Below are positions 7,777 to 15,739 of a DNA stretch of 64,000 nucleotides, one piece after another. The stretch is from Caproicibacterium argilliputei. Lineage in GTDB: Bacteria; Bacillota; Clostridia; Oscillospirales; Acutalibacteraceae. The translations under genes were made by a program, and so were the position numbers. The notes below the pieces were generated by a model, which was not told the origin of the DNA, made no database searches, and saw only the letters and a program-made list of their open reading frames with translations. Numbering within the stretch: position 1 is the stretch's first letter; each line of letters opens with the position of its first letter. The stretch spans positions 1,550,001 to 1,614,000 of the forward strand of contig NZ_CP135996.1 of NCBI RefSeq assembly GCF_029211325.2. Reading direction: 5' to 3'.

Positions 7777-9146
7777 AGCCCATTCATATGACAGACAGCC
7801 AGAACCTGTTTTTTACACCCGCGGACGAATCCAGAGACTTCGGAGAGGTTCTGCGGGAAGTTCAGGGGTATATCTCCACCCACTACGCCTCTCTGCTTTC
7901 GGCGGGGGCGGGCCTTGAATCCAAGGCGCAGCTCAAGCGGTACATCGCGCAGTATGTGCGGGAAAACCGGATCGCCGTCGCCGGCATGGATCAGCCCCGG
8001 CTCGTAGAGGCGCTGCACACTGAAATGGCGGAGTTCGGTTTCCTGACCCATTACATTTTCGGCTCCGGCGTTGAAGAAATCGACGTCAACGCCTGGGACG
8101 ACGTGGAGGTGCAGTACAGCGACGGCAGCATAAAAAAACTCGATGAACGCTTCGATTCCCCGGCGCACGCCGTCAGCGTCATCCGCCGCATGCTCCACAT
8201 ATCGGGCATGGTGCTCGACAATGCCAGCCCGGCCGTGCTGGGGCATTTGAGCAAAAACATCCGCATCGCAACGCTCAAGGATCCTCTGGTGGATGAGGAC
8301 GTGGCGGTGGCCGCGTCCATCCGGATTGTCAACCCGCAGAACATGGGGCGTGATGATTTTATCCGTCTCGGCACGGCGACGGAGGACATGCTGGATTTTC
8401 TCTCCGAGTGCCTGCGTTACGGCGTTTCCATCTGCGTCGCGGGGCCAACCGGATCCGGCAAGACCACACTTGCGGGCTGGCTCTTGACCACTATACCGGA
8501 CAATAAGCGCATTTTCACCATTGAATCCGGGAGCCGCGAGCTTTCACTGGTGAGAAGGGATGCAAACGGGAAAATCCGCAACAGCGTCATCCACACGCTG
8601 ACGCGCGACAGCGAGAACGGCCGGCAGCGCATCGACCAGACCGACCTGCTGGATATCGCCCTGCGTTTCAACCCAGACTATGTCGTGGTTGGCGAAATGC
8701 GCGGGCCCGAAGCGGACGCGGCGCAGGAGGCCGCCCGCACCGGCATCGCGGTCGTCACCACAATCCACGCCAACTCCTGCCAGGCAACCTATTCCCGTAT
8801 GGTATCCCTGTGCAAGCGCGCCGTCGATACGCCCGACGCGACCCTCATGGGCTATGTCACGGAGGCGTTCCCGCTGATTGTATTCTGTAAACAGCTCGAA
8901 AACCGGCAGCGCCGTGTGATGGAAGTGATGGAGTGCGAAATCCTGCCGGACGGCGCGAGGAATTTCCGCCCCATCTTCCAGTTCGCCATCAATGAAAACC
9001 GTATCGAAGACGGCCGGTTCATCATCAGCGGCAGCCACAGCGTGGTACAGGGTATCTCTCCGAGCCTGCAGAGGCAGCTCATTGAAAACGGCATGCCGCA
9101 GGACATCCTCAAACGGATCCTGCAGATTGGAGGCGAGGCCGCATGA
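7773..9146 (+). CDS. tadA: TadA/CpaF secretion ATPase
   Basis: 457 aa, the usual length for CpaF/TadA. Walker A GPTGSGKTT lies at about residues 224-232. The Asp box (E-S-G-S-R-E-L), the Walker B/His-box region VVVGEMRGPEADAAQEAA and VVTTIHAN follow in the order of type II/IV secretion ATPases. The N-terminal 200 residues include IDVNAWDDVEVQYSDG, typical of the CpaF N-domain. It energises pilus assembly from the cytoplasmic face together with TadB and TadC. The TTG at 7773 is chosen because AAGGAGGTG lies at 7757-7765; the gene overlaps the previous stop by 4 bases and shares an ATGA with tadB. Confidence 0.93.
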   Translation: MKPIHMTDSQNLFFTPADESRDFGEVLREVQGYISTHYASLLSAGAGLESKAQLKRYIAQYVRENRIAVAGMDQPRLVEALHTEMAEFGFLTHYIFGSGVEEIDVNAWDDVEVQYSDGSIKKLDERFDSPAHAVSVIRRMLHISGMVLDNASPAVLGHLSKNIRIATLKDPLVDEDVAVAASIRIVNPQNMGRDDFIRLGTATEDMLDFLSECLRYGVSICVAGPTGSGKTTLAGWLLTTIPDNKRIFTIESGSRELSLVRRDANGKIRNSVIHTLTRDSENGRQRIDQTDLLDIALRFNPDYVVVGEMRGPEADAAQEAARTGIAVVTTIHANSCQATYSRMVSLCKRAVDTPDATLMGYVTEAFPLIVFCKQLENRQRRVMEVMECEILPDGARNFRPIFQFAINENRIEDGRFIISGSHSVVQGISPSLQRQLIENGMPQDILKRILQIGGEAA

Positions 9147-10072
9147 CCGCAATAGAATTGTTTGCCTGCGCCGGCCTGATCGCCGGCGCTTTTATGATCC
9201 TGAAGCTCTCGCCGCTGGAATTCGCGGACGGGCTGTTCGGCTTTCTGCTGAAACGGCCCCGGAGCATCCGGGATGAGATCAATGAAACCACCAGGCGAAA
9301 AAAGCCGTCATTCCTGCACCGTGAAATCAGCGAGGCGCAGGAAATCCTCCGTATGACCGGACGGAGCGAACGCTTCTCCATGGTCTGTGCGGCGTCGCTC
9401 CTGTTCTTCGCTTTCGGAGCGTGCGTTGCCATTCTGATGCAGAATGTGTTTCTTGTGCCGGTTCTGGCGGTGGGGCTTGCGTTTCTGCCGTTTCTCTATG
9501 TCAGGACAACGGCGGAGCACTTCAAAAAGAACGTCGCTACCGAACTGGAAACGGCGCTCTCCATTGTCACATCGGCCTATTTGCGCAATGAGGATCTGAT
9601 GACCTCGATAGAGGAAAACCTGCCCTATCTGAACCCGCCGGTGAAGAATGTTTTTGCGGAATTTACCGCGCGGGTCAAGCTCATCGACCCCGACGTGGAG
9701 GCGGCAATCCGGGAGATGAAGCCCAAAATTCAAAACGAAGTGTTTCAGGAATGGTGCGATGCCGTCGCCGTGTGTCAATACGATCGGAGCCTGAAAAGCA
9801 CGCTGACGCCGATTGTTACCAAGCTCTCCGACGTCCGCGTGGTCAACGCCGAGCTGGACTACCTGGTGTTTGAACCGCGAAAGGAATTCGTCATCATGGC
9901 GCTGTTGGTTGTCGGCAACATCCCGCTCATGTATTTCCTCAACCGGAGCTGGTACGCGGCGCTGATGCACAGCCTCGCGGGCCAGATCGTCCTTGCGGCC
10001 TGTGCCGCGGCAATTTTCATCAGCAGTGCCTTCGTGATCAAACTGACAAAGCCCATCCGCTACAGGAGGTGA
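9143..10072 (+). CDS. tadB: TadB, type II secretion F-domain membrane protein
   Basis: 309 aa. A short N-terminal helix, a second membrane pair near residues 85-115 (LLFFAFGACVAILM, VPVLAVGLAFLPFLYV), a cytoplasmic four-helix T2SF-like region (TALSIVTSAYLRNEDLMTSI to AELDYLVFEPR) and a C-terminal membrane pair give the TadB architecture. It forms the inner-membrane platform with TadC for the TadA ATPase. The ATG at 9143 overlaps the tadA stop (ATGA), and its own stop overlaps the tadC Shine-Dalgarno site. Confidence 0.85.
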   Translation: MTAIELFACAGLIAGAFMILKLSPLEFADGLFGFLLKRPRSIRDEINETTRRKKPSFLHREISEAQEILRMTGRSERFSMVCAASLLFFAFGACVAILMQNVFLVPVLAVGLAFLPFLYVRTTAEHFKKNVATELETALSIVTSAYLRNEDLMTSIEENLPYLNPPVKNVFAEFTARVKLIDPDVEAAIREMKPKIQNEVFQEWCDAVAVCQYDRSLKSTLTPIVTKLSDVRVVNAELDYLVFEPRKEFVIMALLVVGNIPLMYFLNRSWYAALMHSLAGQIVLAACAAAIFISSAFVIKLTKPIRYRR

Positions 10073-10077
10073 CGTGG

Positions 10078-10950
10078 ATGACGGGTCTGCTGTTTCTTTT
10101 TGCAGCCCTGCTTGCGGCGGGGCTGTTTTTCCTTCTATCCGATTTGCTGAAGCTTCCGACGCTGGCCGCGGCCAAGGCTCTGCTGAGCGCCGGGAAGCCC
10201 CGGAAAAAAGCCGCCAAAAGCGTGGAGGCTTACCTCATGACGTGTGCCGGCAAGCTGGCAAGGCTTATCCGCATGGACGAATATAAACGCAGCCGGTTGG
10301 AGAACACCCTCAAAGCGGCGGGGATTCCCATGACGCCGGAGGTCTACACCGCGTATGCCATTGTGAAAGGCGGAGTGATCGTTGTCCTTGTGATCCCCTG
10401 TCTGTTCTTATTTCCGCTGCTGGCTCCGGTGCTGATGCTGCTTGCCGCCCTTGTATATTTCAAAGAAATCCGAAAGGCGGACGAGCAGCTCAAGGCGAAA
10501 CGCGAGCAGATTGAAAGCGAGCTGCCCCGCTTTGTGGCGACCATTGAGCAATCCCTCAAATCCAGCCGCGACGTGCTGGCGATGCTGGAGCATTACAAGC
10601 AGAATGCGGGCGAAGCCTTTGCAAATGAGCTGGGAATCCTGACCGCCGACATGCGCTCCTCCTCCTATGAGGCGGCGCTGACCCGCTTTGAGGCCAGGTT
10701 CAATTCGCCTCGTATATCCGATGTGACGCGCGGCCTGATCGGGGTGCTGCGGGGCGACGACGGGGCGGTATACTTCCAGATGCTCGATCACGACTTCAAG
10801 GCGCTGGAGCTCCAGCGGCTGCGCGGCGAGGCGCTTAAAATTCCGCCGAAGATCCGCGTCTATTCCTTTGTGATGCTGATGTGTTTCCTGTTCACATGGC
10901 TCTCCGTCATGGCGATCTCAATCATGAAATCCCTCGGCACCATGTTTTAG
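10078..10950 (+). CDS. tadC: TadC, type II secretion F-domain membrane protein
   Basis: 290 aa. N-terminal helix (LLFLFAALLAAGLFFLLSDL), a basic segment, a central membrane pair (GVIVVLVIPCLFLFPLLAPV), a cytoplasmic T2SF region beginning ESELPRFVATIEQSLKSSRD, and a C-terminal helix (SFVMLMCFLFTWLSVMAISI). It pairs with TadB. I prefer the ATG at 10078 because CAGGAGG at 10063-10069 is 8 bases upstream; an in-frame GTG at 10069 lies inside that site. The gene ends at a hairpin (10949-10965). Confidence 0.85.
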   Translation: MTGLLFLFAALLAAGLFFLLSDLLKLPTLAAAKALLSAGKPRKKAAKSVEAYLMTCAGKLARLIRMDEYKRSRLENTLKAAGIPMTPEVYTAYAIVKGGVIVVLVIPCLFLFPLLAPVLMLLAALVYFKEIRKADEQLKAKREQIESELPRFVATIEQSLKSSRDVLAMLEHYKQNAGEAFANELGILTADMRSSSYEAALTRFEARFNSPRISDVTRGLIGVLRGDDGAVYFQMLDHDFKALELQRLRGEALKIPPKIRVYSFVMLMCFLFTWLSVMAISIMKSLGTMF

Positions 10951-10965
10951 CGGCGAACCGCCGCT
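10949..10965 (+). other. Hairpin at the tadC stop
   Basis: AGCGGCG and CGCCGCT form a perfect 7-bp stem with a three-base loop overlapping the stop codon. No T tract follows. It may mark an mRNA processing or stability boundary inside the Tad operon; the next gene begins about 90 bases later with its own ribosome site. Confidence 0.55.
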
Positions 10966-11056
10966 AATATGACGCGGGTGCAGACAGCATCCAGCGGAAA
11001 ACAAGGCACCCGCGATCCTGAATATATCCATGTATGTGAGGAAGGGAGGTTTATAG

Positions 11057-11422
11057 ATGGACCATCAGAAAACGCTGCAGGAGCTTCAGGAAAAGCTCGA
11101 TGAAAATTACAATGCCTTTGTGCAGGGATGGTTAAATCTCGACACACCGACCCTGATCGAAAAAGCGGAGGAAATCGCCGCAACCAAAAAGGTATACAAG
11201 GCGCTCCGGGCCAGCCATTTCAGGGACATGGAATATCTGCTCCGATTCCGGAACCCTCTGGAGGTTGTGCGGGATCAGTGGATGGAGGAAGAATCCTATG
11301 CGCCCGATGAGGATATGGAGCATGTTCTCTGGTCGGTCGCGGACCGCGGCGACGCAGAGCAGAGTTATGAACTTGACGAGGATTTTCACCCTCCGGAACA
11401 GCAGGGGGTGAAACTGTGCTGA
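11057..11422 (+). CDS. DUF3848-like hypothetical protein
   Basis: 121 aa, soluble, strongly acidic and helical. The start (K-T-L-Q-E-L-Q-E-K-L-D-E-N-Y-N-A-F-V, then LIEKAEEIAATKKVY) resembles the DUF3848 proteins of clostridial elements, which have no known function. ATG at 11057 follows AAGGGAGG. The stop overlaps the GTG of the next, TadE-like gene by 7 bases, so it is translationally coupled to the pilus cluster although it has no pilus signature itself. The family assignment is tentative. Confidence 0.65.
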   Translation: MDHQKTLQELQEKLDENYNAFVQGWLNLDTPTLIEKAEEIAATKKVYKALRASHFRDMEYLLRFRNPLEVVRDQWMEEESYAPDEDMEHVLWSVADRGDAEQSYELDEDFHPPEQQGVKLC

Positions 11423-11811
11423 AACGGCTCCGCTCCCGCCGCGGGGAAGGTTATATCGATATCGCGGTGCTGGTGCTCTGCGCCATGCTGGTCATCGCTT
11501 TCGCGGTCAAACTGTTTCCCGTGTATATAGAGAAAAACCAGCTGGACTCCTTTGCCACGGAGCTGTGCCGGGAAGCGGAGATCTCAGGCCGCGTCGGTAC
11601 GGAAACGGACGCACGGGCGCGGGAACTGGAGGAACAGACCGGGCTGCACCCGTCTGTCGACTGGTCAAGGACAGGTAAAATCCCGCTCGATCAGGAATTC
11701 ACAGTGACGGTGTCCGCACAGGCGAATATCGGGCTGTTCGGCGGATTCGGCAGTTTTCCGATCAATCTGGAAGGAAAGGCCAACGGGAAAAGCGAAATTT
11801 ACTGGAAATGA
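11416..11811 (+). CDS. DUF4320-like / TadE-like pseudopilin
   Basis: 131 aa: a basic head containing SRRGEGYIDIAVLVLCAMLV, one membrane segment, and an exported C-terminal domain of about 95 residues. The pre-helix motif E-G-Y-I-D-x-A closely mirrors E-G-F-V-D-S-A of the small pilin at 5444, so both may be substrates of the same prepilin peptidase. I associate it with DUF4320. Start GTG at 11416 is preceded by GGGGGTG. It lies in the position occupied by TadE minor pilins in Tad loci. Confidence 0.72.
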   Translation: MLKRLRSRRGEGYIDIAVLVLCAMLVIAFAVKLFPVYIEKNQLDSFATELCREAEISGRVGTETDARARELEEQTGLHPSVDWSRTGKIPLDQEFTVTVSAQANIGLFGGFGSFPINLEGKANGKSEIYWK

Positions 11812-11824
11812 GGTGAAGGAAAAC

Positions 11825-12373
11825 GTGCGCAAAAAACTGAAGCATATTCTGAAAGACCGGCGCGGGTTTTCCTTCCCGCTGGTTGTGGCGGTCGCCCTCG
11901 CGCTGGTGCTCATCCTGTGCGGGATCTCCGAATACCTGCGTCTATGCATCATCGCGTCGGGCGTCCGGGATGCGGTGCAGTCTGCCATCGTCGCTACCGT
12001 AACCGACAATTACAGCAACGTTTATTACGGAGTCCGTGAGGGATATTCCGGTGGATATCGACCCAGCGGCTCTTCCTGGGTCGGAAGCGTCAGTACCGGC
12101 GATATTTATGGCCGGCTTGATCGGAACCTCGGCCTGAAAAATGAGAACGGAGCCCATGTAAAGGAAGCAGGCGGTGCGGAGAAATTCAAGATATCTGGTT
12201 TGTCGGTGACCATTCAAAACGCACCGCTGGCGCCCTCCAACCCTGCAAACAGTCCGGCCTTTGCGGCCGACGCGACGATTCAACTGGAAGTACCGGTGAG
12301 CTTCGGCGGTAAGACGCTTTCTCCAATGCACGCCACATTGAAAGTTCGGGCAAAATATATGCCTGTTTTCTAA
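11825..12373 (+). CDS. TadE/TadG-like exported protein
   Basis: 182 aa. Basic N-terminus (KDRRGFSFPLVVAVALALVL) with a single membrane segment directly after R-R-G-F, then an exported region rich in Tyr, Gly and Ser that ends in beta strands. This is the layout of TadE/TadG pseudopilins. Two in-frame GTG starts exist (11813 and 11825); AGGTGAAGG at 11811-11819 favours 11825. It is the last gene of the Tad-like cluster; a promoter-like sequence follows at 12391. Confidence 0.65.
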   Translation: MRKKLKHILKDRRGFSFPLVVAVALALVLILCGISEYLRLCIIASGVRDAVQSAIVATVTDNYSNVYYGVREGYSGGYRPSGSSWVGSVSTGDIYGRLDRNLGLKNENGAHVKEAGGAEKFKISGLSVTIQNAPLAPSNPANSPAFAADATIQLEVPVSFGGKTLSPMHATLKVRAKYMPVF

Positions 12374-12390
12374 AAAAATCGCAGTAGCAA

Positions 12391-12419
12391 TAGACTTTTT
12401 ACCCTTTCTGTGATAGTGT
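12391..12419 (+). promoter_or_regulatory. Possible sigma-A promoter
   Basis: TAGACT (12391-12396) and TAGTGT (12414-12419) with a 17-base spacer. Both boxes differ from consensus at two positions. It would serve the secreted-protein gene at 12470. Confidence 0.4.
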
Positions 12420-12469
12420 GTGAAACAAGAGGAAACAAACGGAAAAGAGAAAAAGGGAGGTCAAACTCC

Positions 12470-12997
12470 ATGAAGAAATTATCGGATAAAGCCAAAAGAT
12501 CATTGACCATCGCCGGCATCGGCGTGGTGTGTGTGGCTGTGATAATCGGGATTTCCTATCAGCTTAAGGCCGAGGGAGCCAACGACGCTGATGTCGCGAC
12601 ATCCTCATCTTCTACTTCCAGTGAAGTGATCGTCCCGGCTGTCGGGACAAACGATAATACAACGAAAAGTGCGGCGCTCGCTTCGTCGGCATCCTCCCAG
12701 GCACAGGAAGCTTCAAGCAAGGCGGATCAGGCGATCCAGCCCGATGTATCGAAACCCGCGGCACCTTCCTCCAAGCCTGCCGCACAGGGCAGCACCACCA
12801 ATCCTTCCAAGGCACCGACGTATAGCTCGAAGGATACTGCCCCAAGCGAAGGATCTGGAAGCCAGAACTTTCAGAAAAAGGGCGGAAAAATCTATGTCCC
12901 CGGATTTGGATGGGTGACAGACAATGGTGGTGGCGGTTCTGGAACAACGGTGGATGGCGGCGGTGATATTAACAAGCAGGTCGGTCAAATGGATTAG
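12470..12997 (+). CDS. Membrane-anchored Ser-rich protein (DUF6550-like)
   Basis: 175 aa. After KKLSDKAKRS comes one hydrophobic segment (LTIAGIGVVCVAVIIGISY), then about 100 residues of Ser/Ala/Pro/Lys-rich low complexity, and a short glycine-rich C-terminal motif (KIYVPGFGWVTDNGGGG). I recall similar proteins in clostridial elements under DUF6550. The G-F-G-W end may be an interaction peptide. ATG at 12470 follows AAGGGAGG at 12453-12460; the longer frame from 12410 has no ribosome site. A terminator follows at 13031. Confidence 0.72.
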   Translation: MKKLSDKAKRSLTIAGIGVVCVAVIIGISYQLKAEGANDADVATSSSSTSSEVIVPAVGTNDNTTKSAALASSASSQAQEASSKADQAIQPDVSKPAAPSSKPAAQGSTTNPSKAPTYSSKDTAPSEGSGSQNFQKKGGKIYVPGFGWVTDNGGGGSGTTVDGGGDINKQVGQMD

Positions 12998-13030
12998 CAA
13001 TTAAATTTCATAATTCATTACATCATTAAA

Positions 13031-13070
13031 AAGAAGCAAGGCAAACAACGCCTCGCTTCTTTTTTATTTT
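13031..13070 (+). terminator. Intrinsic terminator
   Basis: GAAGCAAGGC and GCCTCGCTTC pair over 10 positions with one wobble and are followed by TTTTTTATTTT. It ends the 12470 gene and is separated by only a few bases from the Shine-Dalgarno site of the next gene, so that gene needs readthrough or a promoter overlapping the terminator. Confidence 0.8.
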
Positions 13071-13081
13071 CGGAGGTGTTT

Positions 13082-14812
13082 ATGAAACGGATCCTGAGCG
13101 TACTTCTAATGTTGACGCTGCTTCTGACGCTCTTTGCCCCACTCAGCGCTTATGCCGATGACGGGGATGGAAATATCGACCACGGAGGTGGCGGGCTTGG
13201 AAACGGCAGCGACGCAAACTTCTGGAACTCCGGTGACGAGGGTGTCCGGGTAACCGTTATCCGGGCAAGCGACCACGCTGTGGCGTCCGCCTCCGTGGAT
13301 TTCACCAACAGGCATCCGGATGATATTGTCATCAACTTTGGAAAAGTAAGCAAGATCGCCTACAACAACGGTCATGCGCTGGCGTTGAATACCGGCCAAT
13401 ATTCCTATGTCAATCCGGCACAGCCGCTCCCCAAGATTATCAGTTCCGATCAGGGTCAATCCAGCATTGAAGTCATCAAAGAATATTTCTGTTCGGAATA
13501 CATGGTGATGCGGATAGCACAACTTACAGGGTTTAGCTATGCAACTCTTACAAACGGGAGTTACAAAATTCTTTTGGAACCAATCGCCTATTTCACCCTC
13601 TATGGTGCACGGGTGGCGATGACCGCTACGGAGGCCGCGCTGTACGACCAGAAGCTTGGAGGCGACCTGCGTTCCAAAATGGCGTCCCTGACGCATAAGA
13701 ATCTTCCGCTGGCAATGTTTTTGGATACGCCGGACCTTGGCTATCCCGCATGGACGGGCTCCAGGGATGACCGTGTGTCCGACTCCACGATCATTTCCTC
13801 CCTCGGACTCGGCATCGTTCGCTTTTCCGCTGCCGAACCTCCGCCGAACGTTAACACTCAGAATTACACCTACCGGGTCAATACAGAGGTCATCACTCCG
13901 GTAACAGTCAGTGGCGGCCAGTCCGACCCTGATCATCCGGTAACGGTAAAGTTCAGCATCGGCGGCAGAAACTACACGGTCGGGAATGTCTACTATCCCG
14001 GTGGCGACAGCCAACTGGCGTGGGTGCGCTGGACAACACCATCCACGCCACAGACCATGACGATCCGCGTGTCTGTAACGGGCGGCGGAAGTACCAGTGA
14101 AGGCACGATCAACGCGAGTATTGTGGATCTTTCCGGCCATGACCCGCCCGATCCCAACGCCGACGACCGGAACAGCAGCTATTCCCCCGCGAGTATGCCA
14201 AGCAATCCTCAGAAAACCTCGGCCTCATGGAATGTATGGCGGCCCGTATGGCACGCCGATTGGGTGTGGGTCCCAGACTGGATCTGGCACGGCGACGACA
14301 CAAGCGGTTCTTGGGAGGACGACGGCAGTTGGGTCGATCATGGCTGGTGGGACTTTGCCAGTGACACCTACACGGCGAATCTTTCCGCATCTATGAGCGT
14401 TACGCCGGACGGCAAAGATCCGACCGCATCCGGCGAAACAATCAAAAGCGGATATGGAATCAATCAGACCACTGCGGCGTCTGTCAGCACCAATCAGTCC
14501 TCGGCGGTAACTGGCGCTCAAACCGCCGTCACCTACTTCCCAGAATTTGGGTATAAGACGTATTGGCGCCTGCTGGATCAGACAGCCGGCGGGTACAACG
14601 CACGGTTTGAATTTGCCCCCAACCGCTATTCCACCTACAACCGGCGCACTCATTTCACACCGCTTTGGATGCCGGATGGGAGCTACACGCCTTATACCTT
14701 TTTGGAAGATTGTTGGACCCCGACCGGCATGCTCAGCATGAATCTGACCGACTCAGTGACAATTAGGGGAACCCTGTGGTCGGACTGGCGCGCCATCCCG
14801 GCATTACCCTGA
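13082..14812 (+). CDS. Secreted protein with tryptophan-rich segment
   Basis: 576 aa with a clear signal peptide (KRILSVLLMLTLLLTLFAPL, cleavage after A-Y-A near residue 25). The N-terminal 270 residues are mixed alpha/beta. Beta-sandwich-like repeats occupy about 280-365. A strikingly Trp-rich stretch lies near residues 383-430 (for example WRPVWHADWVWVPDWIWHGD), and a C-terminal domain near 490-570 is aromatic-rich. I do not recognise a named family. ATG at 13082 follows CGGAGGTG at 13071-13078. It lies between the Tad cluster and the VirB2/VirB6-like genes, so it may be a surface part of the mating machinery. Confidence 0.75.
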   Translation: MKRILSVLLMLTLLLTLFAPLSAYADDGDGNIDHGGGGLGNGSDANFWNSGDEGVRVTVIRASDHAVASASVDFTNRHPDDIVINFGKVSKIAYNNGHALALNTGQYSYVNPAQPLPKIISSDQGQSSIEVIKEYFCSEYMVMRIAQLTGFSYATLTNGSYKILLEPIAYFTLYGARVAMTATEAALYDQKLGGDLRSKMASLTHKNLPLAMFLDTPDLGYPAWTGSRDDRVSDSTIISSLGLGIVRFSAAEPPPNVNTQNYTYRVNTEVITPVTVSGGQSDPDHPVTVKFSIGGRNYTVGNVYYPGGDSQLAWVRWTTPSTPQTMTIRVSVTGGGSTSEGTINASIVDLSGHDPPDPNADDRNSSYSPASMPSNPQKTSASWNVWRPVWHADWVWVPDWIWHGDDTSGSWEDDGSWVDHGWWDFASDTYTANLSASMSVTPDGKDPTASGETIKSGYGINQTTAASVSTNQSSAVTGAQTAVTYFPEFGYKTYWRLLDQTAGGYNARFEFAPNRYSTYNRRTHFTPLWMPDGSYTPYTFLEDCWTPTGMLSMNLTDSVTIRGTLWSDWRAIPALP

Positions 14813-14832
14813 ACCATCCGCAGATAAAGAAG

Positions 14833-14870
14833 AAGGCCGTAGGCATCATGCTCTGCGGCCTTGAATTTTA
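14833..14870 (+). terminator. Weak terminator-like hairpin
   Basis: AAGGCCG (14833-14839) pairs with CGGCCTT (14856-14862) and is followed by GAATTTTA. The loop is 16 bases and the T tract is interrupted, so it may act as an attenuator rather than a full stop. Confidence 0.45.
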
Positions 14871-14898
14871 TCCTACAATGAAAGGTGTGAAAGCATAT

Positions 14899-15240
14899 AT
14901 GAAAAAGCGGAAGAAATTTGTGATTCTCATTTGCATGGCTTTAGTGATGCTCTCCGTGTTTTGTATCACGGCGTCCGCAGCCGGCAGCGGCGACGTGGCG
15001 GGGGCGGTACAGAGTACCTGGTCGACTGCTTCCCAGCAGATCAAGACGGTTGTCAACAAAGTGGTTTTCCCCGCTATTGATCTGATTCTCGCTGTTTTCT
15101 TCTTTGCAAAACTTGGCACGGCTTATTTCGACTACAGAAAACAGGGCCAATTTGAGTGGGCCGCGCCAGCCATTTTGTTTGCGTGCTTAGTTTTCACCTT
15201 GACGGCCCCCCTTTATATCTGGGGTGTCATCGGGATGTAG
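14899..15240 (+). CDS. VirB2/TrbC-like pilin-type membrane protein (DUF3852-like)
   Basis: 113 aa: signal peptide (KKFVILICMALVMLSVFCIT, A-S-A cleavage), then two hydrophobic segments (VVFPAIDLILAVFFFAKLGT and WAAPAILFACLVFTLTAPLY) separated by a basic turn. This small two-helix design with a cleavable leader is that of VirB2/TrbC-type conjugative pilin subunits, and the gene is followed by a VirB6/TrbL-like gene. I associate the sequence with DUF3852 of Firmicutes elements. The ATG at 14899 is preferred (AAAGGTG at 14881); the longer frame from 14776 reads through the end of the previous gene. Confidence 0.72.
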   Translation: MKKRKKFVILICMALVMLSVFCITASAAGSGDVAGAVQSTWSTASQQIKTVVNKVVFPAIDLILAVFFFAKLGTAYFDYRKQGQFEWAAPAILFACLVFTLTAPLYIWGVIGM

Positions 15241-15326
15241 CCAATTGACCGGTCAGCCTAATCCCGGTGTTATAAGGTCTAACCAGCAGACCGCTTGGCG
15301 TTTCCGATATTTTGTTTGTTATTTTC

Positions 15327-15355
15327 TTGCTTTGTAAAGAGCGATTCGGTATACT
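15327..15355 (+). promoter_or_regulatory. Sigma-A promoter
   Basis: TTGCTT at 15327-15332 and TATACT at 15350-15355 with the optimal 17-base spacer, 24 bases upstream of the small-protein start at 15379. Confidence 0.75.
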
Positions 15356-15378
15356 ATAGTAAAATTTACATACAAGGG

Positions 15379-15594
15379 ATGATGAAAATGCCTCGCGGCA
15401 GCCGTAAGACCATTGAAGAACAGATTTCTGAGGTTGACTCGAAACTCAAGGAACTGAATGAGCAGAAAAAGCAGCTTCTTGAAAAAAAGGAACAGGAGGA
15501 TATCCAGACACTTCTCGAAGCGGCAAAAGAGGCCGGAGTATCTCCCGCGGAGCTTGTAAAAAAGCTCAAGGAAAAGGCTCCGACAGAGGAATGA
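15379..15594 (+). CDS. Small coiled-coil protein
   Basis: 71 aa with its own promoter just upstream. The central region (IEEQISEVDSKLKELNEQKK onward) is a regular heptad coiled coil, followed by a short helix-turn-helix-like tail (LLEAAKEAGVSPAELVKKLK). The layout recalls H-NS/histone-like or Com-type small regulators, but I see no family signature strong enough to name. Three in-frame ATGs lie at 15379, 15382 and 15388 after AAGGGATG. It is insulated downstream by two terminators in tandem, so it is an independent, probably well-expressed, single-gene unit inside the transfer region. Confidence 0.75.
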   Translation: MMKMPRGSRKTIEEQISEVDSKLKELNEQKKQLLEKKEQEDIQTLLEAAKEAGVSPAELVKKLKEKAPTEE

Positions 15595-15637
15595 TTGCTA
15601 TAAAAACCAAGTGACCTGTCCCAAAACATAAGAACGA

Positions 15638-15683
15638 GAGGCTGGCATCCTGTCGAAAAGCGCAGGATACCGGCCTCTTTTGC
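15638..15683 (+). terminator. First of two tandem terminators
   Basis: GAGGCTGGCATCCTG (15638-15652) pairs with CAGGATACCGGCCTC (15663-15677), 15 bp with two imperfect positions, followed by TTTTGCTTTT. Confidence 0.85.
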
Positions 15684-15690
15684 TTTTCTG

Positions 15691-15719
15691 AAAGCCACCA
15701 TACGGTGGCTTTTTATTTT
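15691..15719 (+). terminator. Second of two tandem terminators
   Basis: AAAGCCACC (15691-15699) and GGTGGCTTT (15704-15712) form a perfect 9-bp stem with a 4-base loop, followed by TTATTTT. Confidence 0.88.
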
Positions 15720-15739
15720 GCGCAAAGGAAGTGAATGTT

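Noticed and set aside
13106..14140. 344-aa minus-strand open frame
   Set aside because: Antisense to the secreted protein gene that has a signal peptide and ribosome site.
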